Source: Erwinia piriflorinigrans CFBP 5888 (GTDB lineage: Bacteria; Pseudomonadota; Gammaproteobacteria; Enterobacterales; Enterobacteriaceae). Taken from it: a stretch of 64,000 bases of DNA. The position numbers and the translations under genes are program-made. Positions within the stretch are counted from its first letter, which is position 1; each line of letters starts with the position of its first letter. The stretch is taken from assembly GCF_001050515.1 (NCBI RefSeq), contig NZ_CAHS01000013.1:186001-250000 (forward strand), in the 5' to 3' direction. Below the pieces are notes generated by a model. That model worked only from the letters and a program-made list of their open reading frames with translations. It was not told the DNA's origin and ran no database searches. This document shows, piece by piece, positions 36,718-44,918 of this stretch.

Positions 36718-37467
36718 TTACACCCCTGTAAAAGGATTGATGACAATAATCACTTTTTCATTTTTACGGTGATCTGACACCTCATCTTCCTGAATGATTG
36801 GAACCATGACTGCCAGTTCATTTGTGTGGTAAATGTTTATCCAGCAAATGTAAGGAGAATTTGAATAAATTTTTTTTCGTTTTAAAACCTCTTTGACACC
36901 ATGAGTGATAAGGTCGGAAATAGGTAGGAGTACTATATTGTTAAAGTCAAAAAAATAACCATTCCACGAAGTCTCTTTAATGAGTATTGTGTTGGAATAC
37001 CCTTTGACGTTAGGACTATTTTTATCAACGATACGATCGGTTTTAATGTGAATAGCTCCTCTCATTCGGTAGGTATCAACAAAACCTTCAAGCTGTTCCT
37101 CTATGATTTTTTTCTCGCCTTTGCTCATTGTCCCATCACTGGTGTTATGCCGATAATGTTCAAAGCTGGGTATGTTAAGTTGGCTTTTAATATGGCTCTT
37201 CCAGCCTGCTAAAAAAAATTCCTCACGAGTGATTTCTGGTATGCCTCGTATGGATGATAAATGCGCATCCATCGTTTGATTTAATAAAAGCTCTCCGAGT
37301 TTTTTTACTTCATTATTGTGATAGCTAACTCGACTCGCAAAGGGGCGATACGCATTCATTACGTAATCAAAAACAGCGGAGCGTGATATATTTAAAGCGG
37401 CTCCAATCATGTCAGCCGTTTCTATTGATACATTGCTGATATTCAGGGATGTTATTTTCTTTGCCAT
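36718..37467 (-). CDS. Unknown 249-aa island protein
   Basis: I do not recognise this protein. Its N-terminus (about residues 8-45, ISNVSIETADMIGAALNISRSAVFDYVMNA, split here for description) could form a ribbon-helix-helix or HTH-like DNA-binding region. The rest is mixed alpha/beta without signal peptide or membrane segments. Codon use is AT-rich like its neighbours. It lies 83 bp downstream of the AlpA-like gene on the same strand, so co-transcription is possible. Confidence 0.6.
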   Translation of the reverse strand: MAKKITSLNISNVSIETADMIGAALNISRSAVFDYVMNAYRPFASRVSYHNNEVKKLGELLLNQTMDAHLSSIRGIPEITREEFFLAGWKSHIKSQLNIPSFEHYRHNTSDGTMSKGEKKIIEEQLEGFVDTYRMRGAIHIKTDRIVDKNSPNVKGYSNTILIKETSWNGYFFDFNNIVLLPISDLITHGVKEVLKRKKIYSNSPYICWINIYHTNELAVMVPIIQEDEVSDHRKNEKVIIVINPFTGV

Positions 37468-37550
37468 GTGAACTCCAGAGTTTTCAGGATTCGATAAAGG
37501 GAGAGCTATTCTGCATCTGATGATGCAGAATAGCCGCCTGATTTATGTGC

Positions 37551-37775
37551 TTACAGATTTCCTCGCACAGAAAATGTAGCAATAAATTCTGCGACTTCAT
37601 TACGTAACCAATAATGGCGACCATTGATTTGTTTTGGCCGAGGCAATCCTTCAGGTAATCTATCCTGGCAAAGCCATTTGCGAATGGTTTGGGATTTATA
37701 GCTAATGATTTTAGCTAACTCAGTAGTTGAAATGAGTTGTGGCTGGGTAATATCTGAGAGTTCGAATGCGTTCAT
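37551..37775 (-). CDS. AlpA/excisionase-like HTH protein
   Basis: A 74-aa MerR-like HTH protein: LISTTELAKIISYKSQTIRKW followed by PEGLPRPKQINGRHYWLRNEVAEFI. This is the pattern of AlpA-type regulators/excisionases of P4-like elements, which control integrase expression and excision. Its ATG overlaps the stop of the upstream gene (37772-37775), so the two are coupled. Position near the integrase supports a role in excision. Confidence 0.85.
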   Translation of the reverse strand: MNAFELSDITQPQLISTTELAKIISYKSQTIRKWLCQDRLPEGLPRPKQINGRHYWLRNEVAEFIATFSVRGNL

Positions 37776-38230
37776 TTTGCCACCTCATTGTTTAAGATGC
37801 GGGCAAAGAAAGCATTGGGTTGTATTAATTTTTGGAGGAGTTTTTTGAAAGAAGCTACTTTGAGCGAGGGAGAAACAGTTTCAGGATCGGGGTCACTACC
37901 ATCACTTGAGCCTGAAGATGAAGTACTTTTTATCGATTTTGTTGTACTCCGATGTGATCTTGATGTCTGGTTTTTGAACGGTACAATACGTGCAACAACA
38001 TTATGCAGCGTAATGTTGCGCATTCTTTTCCTCAGTAATGAACATTTTGTTTTGGCATGCGCCACTGATTTATGAAAACCAAACTTCACGTCTTTCAGAT
38101 GATGGATAACCTGTTCCCAAGATTCTGATATGTTGGCAGTCTGATGCGATTCTGTTGGATGCAACCCCCAACGAGTTCTGATCGCCTCTTGGCTGATTTC
38201 TGTGGACTCAAGACTTGAATCTATCATCAT
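37772..38230 (-). CDS. Unknown 152-aa island protein upstream of AlpA-like gene
   Basis: A basic 152-aa protein of unknown family. It has a mixed N-terminal region with WGLHPTESHQTANISESWEQV, a Lys/Arg-rich centre (KCSLLRKRMRNITLHNVVARI), a low-complexity Ser/Asp stretch (about 102-122) and a short C-terminal helix. RBS GGAAATAAAC precedes ATGATG. It overlaps the AlpA-like gene by four bases, which supports it as a real gene and suggests a joint role in excision or regulation. It lies 113 bp downstream of the integrase. Confidence 0.6.
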   Translation of the reverse strand: MMIDSSLESTEISQEAIRTRWGLHPTESHQTANISESWEQVIHHLKDVKFGFHKSVAHAKTKCSLLRKRMRNITLHNVVARIVPFKNQTSRSHRSTTKSIKSTSSSGSSDGSDPDPETVSPSLKVASFKKLLQKLIQPNAFFARILNNEVAK

Positions 38231-38343
38231 GTTTATTTCCTGTTTTAAAAGTGGTCATGAAGGATACAGTTGGAATTCTCACCTGAAAATCCATTCCTGT
38301 CAACCATCTCAAGTGTCGCGCAACTATTTGATTTTTAATTAAA

Positions 38344-39669
38344 TCAACGCAAATCTACGCTAGTTTTTTCGCGAATTGTCGCTTGTTTTAAGATCCATGC
38401 CTCAATCTTTTCATGCCATTTTCGCAAAAGATCTAGCGGGCGTCGGCGGTAATGCTTTTCCGCAAGTGCGCTTGGTTTGTGCCCCATGATTTGAGCTACA
38501 ACGCCTGTTGGTACTTCCACCCATTCTGACAGTGTTCCAAAGCTCCGACGTAAGCCGTGCAAACTGATATGGGGTAAGTTTGCCTGCTTTAATGCCTGGT
38601 TATGTGCCTTTCGGGGCTCGACAATTTTTCCACTCTTACTTTTACTGGCGAAGACCCAGTAATCTTTACTAACATCACTTTTTGACGTTCTAGCCAGCTC
38701 AGACAAAATAGTTGAGACATAAGGTGTCAGTGGGATAATACGTTCGCCCTCAACCTTATCCCTGATCCGCATACTGGACCATTTGAAATCAATATCGGTC
38801 CAACGAAGAGATGCTATTTCTTCTCTCCGTGCCCCCGTGAGCAGAAGAACCTGGAGATAGGTTGAAATCACAGGATTGCTTAACCGCCTTACTTCACTGA
38901 ACCAGCACTTCAGTTGCTCTTTTTGAAGGCAGTCATCTGCTTTACTGGCAGATACGGGCACCATTTTTCTGACATTACGGTCTTGGGTGAGATCAACAGG
39001 AATAATTCCCTGGAACTGCTTGTGGTCCTCAACCCACTTCAAAAATGTTCGAAGAATGCGGTATGAGTTGGCTGTGACCGTCGGGCGTGTTTGTCTCTCC
39101 CTAGTAAGCCATTCAGTAATGAGGAGGGGCGATATATCGGATAGTGGTAACTCAAGGAAACATGCTAATGGTGCAGCAATTGTTAAACCATCACCCACTT
39201 TTTTGGCATTCCCACCACGATCTGAAAGCCTGATATGGTCAGCAAGGTAGCGTGGTGAGTAAGGGCGTTTAGTTTTGGCGCTGATGCCCGTTTTCAGTTC
39301 TTTGAGATATTCTTCCCAGGCAGCAGAGAACATAACTTTCCCTCTGCGTGATTCCGCCTGTTGTGATTCTATGGCAGCAATTTTCTCTGCCTTAGCAATG
39401 CGAGGATCGATCCCTGTATCAATAAGCATCTGAAGTCTTCGTGCTTCAGTACGTGCATCATCGATTTTCCAGTCACTAATCTTGCCAATCGTCATGCGCA
39501 GAGTTTTTCCCAGAAACACACTCTGGAAGATGAATGCTTTTGTCCCTTTAGTTACACGGCAGGCCAGCATTGTTACGTCTGAATCCCAAAGAAACTCTTG
39601 CGATTTTCCTTCAGTTAGTTCAAATCTACGTAATCGTTCGAAGGTGAATTTTTGTCTCGAAGACGCCAT
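38344..39669 (-). CDS. int: P4-type tyrosine integrase
   Basis: A 441-aa site-specific recombinase that integrates and excises the island at tRNA-Arg. The N-terminal arm-binding DUF4102-like part contains DARTEARRLQMLIDTGIDPR; the catalytic domain shows Arg in LLLTGARREEIASLRW, HGLRR, and QIMGHKPSALAEKHYRRR with the nucleophile Tyr. All catalytic residues appear intact. It is read leftwards from a start 187 bp inside the right att copy. A 10-bp inverted repeat and the 23-bp island-end repeat lie just upstream of the gene. Confidence 0.94.
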   Translation of the reverse strand: MASSRQKFTFERLRRFELTEGKSQEFLWDSDVTMLACRVTKGTKAFIFQSVFLGKTLRMTIGKISDWKIDDARTEARRLQMLIDTGIDPRIAKAEKIAAIESQQAESRRGKVMFSAAWEEYLKELKTGISAKTKRPYSPRYLADHIRLSDRGGNAKKVGDGLTIAAPLACFLELPLSDISPLLITEWLTRERQTRPTVTANSYRILRTFLKWVEDHKQFQGIIPVDLTQDRNVRKMVPVSASKADDCLQKEQLKCWFSEVRRLSNPVISTYLQVLLLTGARREEIASLRWTDIDFKWSSMRIRDKVEGERIIPLTPYVSTILSELARTSKSDVSKDYWVFASKSKSGKIVEPRKAHNQALKQANLPHISLHGLRRSFGTLSEWVEVPTGVVAQIMGHKPSALAEKHYRRRPLDLLRKWHEKIEAWILKQATIREKTSVDLR

Positions 39670-39689
39670 TTGTAGCTCCTTATTGAATA

Positions 39690-39728
39690 CTTACACCAGA
39701 TGCTAATGTAACGGCTGGTGTAAGTAAA
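39690..39728. promoter_or_regulatory. Inverted repeat and 23-bp end repeat ahead of int
   Basis: CTTACACCAG at 39690-39699 and its exact complement at 39715-39724 form a 10-bp inverted repeat 20 bp upstream of the int start. The second arm lies within the 23-bp repeat (39706-39728) that is also found at 12619-12641. This suggests an integrase or AlpA binding region that also controls int expression. Confidence 0.65.
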
Positions 39729-39855
39729 TTGAGGCTATAAAGATCAACACTCATCAATTTTCATCAATGAAGTTTTTGTATAACATGTTGTTTTTATTGG
39801 AATAAAATGAATTCTGTGCGAATATTTAAAGACTTAAAAGTGCATTACCTTCGCA

Positions 39856-39900
39856 CTTCTAAGCCGTAGGTCACAGGTTCGAATCCTGTAGGGCGTACCA
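39856..39900 (+). repeat. attR: 45-bp copy of tRNA-Arg 3' end
   Basis: An exact copy of 12517-12561. It is only the anticodon-loop-to-CCA part and lacks the acceptor 5' strand and D-arm, so it is not a tRNA gene. It marks the right end of the island. Confidence 0.95.
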
Positions 39901-40160
39901 TTTTATCCTCTCTTACCGTCTCTCAAAGTCTACAAAATCCCGTTAAATCAGGCTTTAGCCCTAATCGCGATATCTCAAGGTCTACTACTGGCTATTGTAA
40001 TCCACTGTTATGTGGGGATACATTTGGGGGGAGATTCCTGTTCAATGAAATGAGATACCCCCAATATAAAGCTAAGCGCCCGCAAGAGCGGGGAGCCGCT
40101 GTACAGGCACACCCTTTACACCGTGAGAAACGGTATCAGAAACGTACTGGCAGTAAGTAG
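39901..40160 (+). pseudogene. Decayed start of a second P4-type integrase
   Basis: Directly after the tRNA 3' end come two G-rich blocks (GGGGATACATTTGGGGGG) and GAGATACCCCCA, the layout I remember upstream of P4-family int genes at tRNA sites. A frame then reads KLSARKSGEPLYR, resembling MKLNARQ... starts, but its first codon is ATA and the frame soon ends. No further integrase sequence is recognisable. It is probably the relic of an older element at the same tRNA. Confidence 0.5.
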
Positions 40161-41863
40161 ATTTATAGGCTGCTCAGGATAAGCGATCGGTATCTGAAGT
40201 GGTCATCAATTCCGCTTAATCAATGGCGAAGGCGAACGGTCGTTTTCTCCCCAATTTCCAATAAAGTCTATCGATATCGGGCTTTATCGATTGGTATCAA
40301 TGTAGGTAAAACCCTCGTCAATCAGCTTTTATCACAACATTCAGTAATACCGCTTACAGGTGTAAGAGTTTGCAGTGCAAAACCAACCGATTAAGCCTTT
40401 GAGCCTCTGTGAGGTAAGGGGCGTCTGATGGCACATCTCAGAGATTAAAATAGCGGTACCATTCGCATTCACTGTCGCTGGGAAAGATGCTGATGCTGGA
40501 TGTTAGTTCGCAGAGGGTGCCTCTGGAAGTAAAGTATGGTAACAATATGAGGGAAGAATGCTCTACTACTGGCGATAATAGAATGCAAGTGCGTTGAAAA
40601 TATCCTGTACGCTCCGGTTATTTCTAGTTATCTCCTATTTCTGCTTGCGGTCACAATGCCAGGTGAATGTGTATTTTCGGAAACTTACCTGATTCTTATA
40701 AAATATAGCATCCAAATGAATCCAGATATTAGCGCTGGCCTGCACAAGATAAGCAGGAAGATCCTGACCGTGTATCATTTACAGAGTGAATTATCCCTCT
40801 CTTTGCCGTTGAGTATGATGAGGCTACCCCGGTGAATCGCCAGATTAATAATCGATATGCAGCCTTATCTCACAAACCTTAATGCCAGTGAAAGTAAAAT
40901 ATAGCAAGCCATTGGTGATTGTTATGAGCGAAAATTTAGAAAAGGTTGGAGGGGGATTTATGTTTTTTGTTAAATAACAGCTGCTTTCATCTTACTTCGT
41001 TAGTTATTGCCTATGTGTTTTTGCCATTTTTCCGAGGTGAGGATTTAGCATTATGATAGCTCTATACGGAGATTATTGATCAAAGTCAGGAGATTTGTGG
41101 AAGTATCTTTGCCTTTTATATCGTGCGAAATGGTTGATGAAAACGCAGTTGGTTTGGGTGATTTTGTTTTATGTCTTGCCTGTTAAATCAATAGTTGCCC
41201 ATAAATTCCCTAAAATTATTTTTCGGTTGCATTATATTCAGAAATAAAGGCTATTTAAATCTGATATACAGACAGCTTTTATCCTGATGAGTCAGGGGTG
41301 GCTGAAAAATAACGCCAAACATTCTACTCCTGATAGCTGGAGGTTATAAATATAAAGTTACGTATGTCAGATGTAGAAATAAGTCCTCTGCGAGAGGGGG
41401 GATGAAAAACAGGTCGCTAAAATAAATTGACTCTTTAATTTTTGCTTTTCCTGCCGCCCGGTGCTTTGTGGATTTCAGACAGGGCTTGTAAGACCGTGGC
41501 AGGTGGCGGACAGGTTCTCAGGCGCTGTGAGGCGGCGTTGTAAGGGCTCTTCGGAGGTTATCGTGCTGCTCGTTGATGCTTGCTGTGGTTCGTTCTGGTC
41601 AGGCAGGGATGACTAAGGGGATGCGTTGTAATATAAATAATCCTGTCTAATGCAGCTACGTTAAACTAATCGTATTCTTTATAAACAATATTATTGATGG
41701 GATAAGTTTTGATCTATTTTTATCAGTATCTGTAAATTATTCACTCCGCAATTTAATGTTGCACTTTTAATACTTTCCTGAGAGCATCTTGCCGTCATTG
41801 AATGTACTATCGTCTTTCTTATGTTTTCTGTATTTAAATTAACCATTACCTGGAGGTGGTCCC
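40161..41863. other. 1.7 kb without recognisable genes
   Basis: No frame of 60 codons or more with coding character is seen on either strand. The stretch is AT-rich, with one GC-rich patch at about 41450-41620. It may be decayed remains of the older element or regulatory DNA ahead of the fimbrial locus. The last 35 bp include the GGAGGTGG RBS of the recombinase. Confidence 0.6.
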
Positions 41864-42424
41864 GTGAGTAAAAGAAAGTATCTTACCCATGATGAAATTA
41901 AACGTCTGCTTCAGGCTTCTCGTGACGGTACCTACCCAGTTCGCGATGAATGCTTAATAAAAATGTGTTTTATCCACGGATTTCGTGTTAGTGAGTTATG
42001 CCACCTGACATTCTCTGATATTAATTTAGAGGACGGAATAATACATGTGAACAGATTGAAAAATGGCCTGAAAACGACACATCCTTTACTTAAATCAGAG
42101 GTCATTCTCTTAAGAAAATGGCTAAAAGAGCGTCTCACATGGCGTGGAGCGGATACGCAGTGGGTTTTTCTATCGCAAAAAGCGGGGCCGCTGTCACGTC
42201 AGCAAATATATAAATTAATGCGATTATATGGCATGGAGGCCAATATTCCGGTCTCTTTAAGTCCTCACATGCTGCGCCATGCGTGCGGATATGCTTTAGC
42301 TGACAGGGGGGCAGATACACGGTTGATTCAGGATTATCTCGGTCACAGAAATATACAACATACCGTTTTATACACGTCGAGTAATTCTGCGAGATTTGTT
42401 GGTGTGTGGCAGGGGGAATTATAA
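41864..42424 (+). CDS. FimB/FimE-like tyrosine recombinase (upstream)
   Basis: A 186-aa recombinase with GTG start and RBS GGAGGTGG. Catalytic residues are Arg in GFRVSELCHL, His-x-x-Arg in HMLRHACGYAL, GHRNIQHTVLYT with the nucleophile Tyr. It lacks an arm-binding domain, as FimB and FimE do. It lies 9 bp upstream of the left inverted repeat of the candidate switch and presumably inverts it. Whether it behaves like FimB (both directions) or FimE (ON to OFF) cannot be read from sequence. Confidence 0.9.
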   Translation: MSKRKYLTHDEIKRLLQASRDGTYPVRDECLIKMCFIHGFRVSELCHLTFSDINLEDGIIHVNRLKNGLKTTHPLLKSEVILLRKWLKERLTWRGADTQWVFLSQKAGPLSRQQIYKLMRLYGMEANIPVSLSPHMLRHACGYALADRGADTRLIQDYLGHRNIQHTVLYTSSNSARFVGVWQGEL

Positions 42425-42432
42425 AAAAATGG

Positions 42433-42744
42433 GTCAAAATGAGCCAAACTGTAAATATTGTTATCTAAACTGAAACTTAGGTCAAATAAAAAAACATGAA
42501 TCATTAAAAAAAATTAAAAAAGTTTAATTTTCAGTAAATTATCATTCAGTCTTGTTTTTCTGTTTTCTTCACCCCCGCTTGATAACTCTCTTCCAATCTG
42601 CAAGCCCTGAACCAGGTAGCCTCTTCTCGTTAGTTAAAAAAATCATTAAATAAGCCATTTAAGGTGTTTTGTTCTGCTGGTGGCATTACATGTTAAAAAA
42701 AACAGAGGTAATGCACTAAATGAGTCAAATTGGCTCATTTTGAC
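42433..42744. promoter_or_regulatory. fimS-like invertible switch upstream of fimA
   Basis: GTCAAAATGAGCCAA at 42433-42447 and its exact complement at 42730-42744 bound a 312-bp AT-rich segment between the recombinase gene and fimA. E. coli fimS is 314 bp with 9-bp repeats. The segment contains the only obvious region for the fimA promoter. The A/T runs inside could bind IHF, H-NS or Lrp. Confidence 0.85.
42458..42485 (-). promoter_or_regulatory. Candidate fimA promoter, oriented away from fimA
   Basis: On the minus strand TTGACC is followed after 16 bp by TAACAA (or after 17 bp by AACAAT), with a start point just inside the left repeat. Inversion would place it next to the right repeat pointing to fimA. 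The -10 box is poor, so the call is tentative. Confidence 0.4.
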
Positions 42745-42875
42745 TACTTCTGAATAACGCACAAGGAATATTTGCTCCAACCTGGTGCAGGTTCATTACG
42801 CGTCATTCAGTTAATCAGTGAGTCAACATTCAATGGCCTTAATGGCTACTCTTCCAAAACATGGAGTTTGGACCT

Positions 42876-43424
42876 ATGCGTAAAATTCGTTTAATCAACA
42901 GCCTGATCGCGGCTTCTCTGCTTACTGCTGGTATGGCACAGGCAGCAACCACAACCGTTAATGGCGGTACCGTTCACTTTAAAGGTGAAGTTGTTAATGC
43001 AGCTTGCGCCGTTGACGCCGGCTCTGTCGACCAGACCGTTCAGTTGGGCCAGGTGAAAACCGCTACGCTGAGCGAAGCGGGTAAAACCAGCTCCTCTGTT
43101 GGTTTCAATATCCAGCTGAATGACTGTGATACCACCGTAGCGACCAAAGCGGCTATCGCCTTCTCTGGTGTGACCGTAGCTGCAGACAACAACACTGCAC
43201 TGGCTCTGGAAGGATCTTCTGCCGGTGGTGCGACTAACGTGGGCGTTCAGGTTCTTGATAGCGCTGGCAAGGCGCTGGCGTTCGATGGCGCAACCTTCAG
43301 TACTGCTGCCACTCTGAATGATGGCACAAATACCCTCCCATTCCAGGCTCGTTACGTTGCAACAGGTGTTGCCACCGCAGGCTCTGCTAACGCTAACGCC
43401 AACTTTAAAGTTCAGTACGAGTAA
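42876..43424 (+). CDS. fimA: Type 1 fimbrial major subunit FimA
   Basis: A 182-aa pilin. The ATG at 42876 is chosen (GGAG 9 bp upstream); the ATG at 42861 is upstream in frame. A signal peptide covers about residues 1-23 (ends AQA). The mature pilin has the Cys pair (AACAVDAG and NDCDTT), the alternating-hydrophobic N-terminal donor strand and the C-terminal NFKVQYE with penultimate Tyr used in chaperone recognition. It is expressed from the invertible segment upstream. A short hairpin after it may reduce readthrough to fimI. Confidence 0.95.
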   Translation: MRKIRLINSLIAASLLTAGMAQAATTTVNGGTVHFKGEVVNAACAVDAGSVDQTVQLGQVKTATLSEAGKTSSSVGFNIQLNDCDTTVATKAAIAFSGVTVAADNNTALALEGSSAGGATNVGVQVLDSAGKALAFDGATFSTAATLNDGTNTLPFQARYVATGVATAGSANANANFKVQYE

Positions 43425-43448
43425 TTCTGGTCTGCAAGGATGCATTTT

Positions 43449-43469
43449 CAGGCCAGGATGGCCTGTTTT
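43449..43469 (+). terminator. Attenuator-like hairpin between fimA and fimI
   Basis: CAGGCC / GGCCTG with a 5-nt loop followed by TTTT. Such partial terminators or processing hairpins often follow major pilin genes and keep the pilin in excess. Confidence 0.55.
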
Positions 43470-43492
43470 CAGCAATCGAAAGGGAGAAGACG

Positions 43493-44032
43493 ATGCTTAA
43501 AATCAGACTAGGACTTTTCCTGATGGCACTGGCACCTCTATCCATAGCGGGCAATAAATGGAATAGCACTTTGCCTGGCGGGCAGATGCGTTTTCAAGGC
43601 GAGCTCATAGCCGAAGCCTGCACGGTTGAAGCGGGCGACAGGCAGTTGACCGTGTATATGGGGCAGGTGAGCAGCAACAGGTTCAGTGCAGCAGGCGATC
43701 TCGCCGATCCGGTTCCCTTTGTCCTGCACCTTCAGGACTGCAACCCCAACGTCAGCGAGCGCGTGGGCATTGAATTCCACGGCGTGGCCGACGGCAAAAA
43801 CCCTGACGTACTGTCTGTCGGTGAGGGGGAAGGCATTGCGACCGGTGTTGGCATCGCCCTGTTTGATGACAACGGGCAAATTATCCCCATCAATTCTGTT
43901 CCCCAAGCCTGGAGGCCCCTGATCCACGGATCGCGCGTTCTCCAGTTTGTTGCTAAATATCGCGCAACCGGGAATTTGGTAACTGGTGGTGCAGCGAATG
44001 CTCAGGCCTGGTTTTCACTGACATATCAATAA
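43493..44032 (+). CDS. fimI: Fimbrial protein FimI
   Basis: A 179-aa pilin-like protein, the same length as E. coli FimI. A signal peptide of about 19 residues is followed by the pilin pattern with Cys pair (EACTVEAG and LQDCNPN) and C-terminal AWFSLTYQ. It lies between fimA and fimC as in E. coli. FimI is thought to terminate or regulate pilus growth. The RBS AGGGAGAAGACG is strong. Confidence 0.9.
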   Translation: MLKIRLGLFLMALAPLSIAGNKWNSTLPGGQMRFQGELIAEACTVEAGDRQLTVYMGQVSSNRFSAAGDLADPVPFVLHLQDCNPNVSERVGIEFHGVADGKNPDVLSVGEGEGIATGVGIALFDDNGQIIPINSVPQAWRPLIHGSRVLQFVAKYRATGNLVTGGAANAQAWFSLTYQ

Positions 44033-44125
44033 CATTCTTTATCGCGCGTTCTGTACGTTTATCCCATGAGAGACAGGCGCTTGCGCAGACTGAAACATGG
44101 CGGTGATCCGCTTCAAGAGGTTAAC

Positions 44126-44827
44126 GTGACAAATATGAAGATGACTTTAAAAGTCATGATGGCACTGCTGGCAATGTCGGTAGTCATATGCTCAAGCCGC
44201 GCTGAAGCTGGTGTGGCTCTCGGGGCGACGCGCGTCGTTTATCCTGCTGAACAGAAGCAGGTTACCCTCGGCGTCAGCAACAACAATGATAAAGATACTT
44301 TCCTCATCCAGTCCTGGATCGAGAATGATGATGGCCAAAAAGAGAGCCGTTTCGTTATGACGCCCCCTCTGTTTGTCATGAAGGGGAAAAAAGAGAACAC
44401 GCTGCGCATTATAGATGCAACCAATCACGCCTTGCCTAAGGACAAAGAAAGTCTGTTTTGGGTCAATGTCAAAGCCATTCCGTCAATGAATAAATCGCAG
44501 CAGAAAGATAATACCCTTCAGCTGGCAATAACCAGCCGGATAAAAATGTTTTATCGTCCGGGGGAACTCACGATGGCACCCGATCAGGCACCATCAAAGT
44601 TAACGTTCAAACGTCGTGCAGGTGCGCTGGTCGTGAATAATCCGACACCTTACTTTATTACGGTCACGGAATTAAATGCCGGGACGCGCATATTGCCGAA
44701 TACCATGGTTCCCCCTATGGCGTCTGCCAGTGTGAACTTGCCGGGGGATGCAGGCAGCGCAATATCTTACCGAACGATTAATGATTACGGCGCACTGACG
44801 GCGAAGATGAAAGCAACTTTGCAGTAA
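44126..44827 (+). CDS. fimC: Fimbrial periplasmic chaperone FimC
   Basis: A 233-aa PapD-like chaperone that delivers subunits to the usher. The GTG at 44126 fits AGAGG 6 bp upstream; the frame is open further upstream. A signal peptide ends near RAEAG. Chaperone signatures are GVALGATRVVYPA, SWIENDDGQKESRFVMTPPLF, LFWVNVKAIP and the subunit-binding Arg/Lys pair (Arg in ATRVVY and Lys in SRIKMFYRP). It lies between fimI and fimD. Confidence 0.95.
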   Translation: MTNMKMTLKVMMALLAMSVVICSSRAEAGVALGATRVVYPAEQKQVTLGVSNNNDKDTFLIQSWIENDDGQKESRFVMTPPLFVMKGKKENTLRIIDATNHALPKDKESLFWVNVKAIPSMNKSQQKDNTLQLAITSRIKMFYRPGELTMAPDQAPSKLTFKRRAGALVVNNPTPYFITVTELNAGTRILPNTMVPPMASASVNLPGDAGSAISYRTINDYGALTAKMKATLQ

Positions 44828-44918
44828 TGACTATTCAGCTTTCCCTTACGGGATATTCAGGCAGGACAACACAGGTAAACAGAAGGCCGGCATAGAGTCA
44901 TTGAGTGCGGGAGGGACG

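Larger units (their letters stand above)
12562..39900. mobile_element. Integrative genomic island in tRNA-Arg
   Basis: About 27.3 kb between the intact tRNA and the duplicated 45-bp tRNA end. It carries a P4-type integrase, an AlpA-like factor, a YfjJ/YagK-like protein, a CP4-57-like toxin/antirestriction module, and a defence block with Gabija-like and AVAST type 1-like genes. Base composition is patchwork: the OLD/helicase pair looks GC-rich with different codon choice, while the STAND operon and the right end are more AT-rich. This suggests assembly from several sources. Unusually, the integrase sits at the end away from the intact tRNA. Confidence 0.92.

Noticed and set aside
39856-39900. 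Second tRNA-Arg gene
   Set aside because: Only the 3' part from the anticodon loop is present, without acceptor 5' strand, D-arm or promoter; it is an attachment-site copy.
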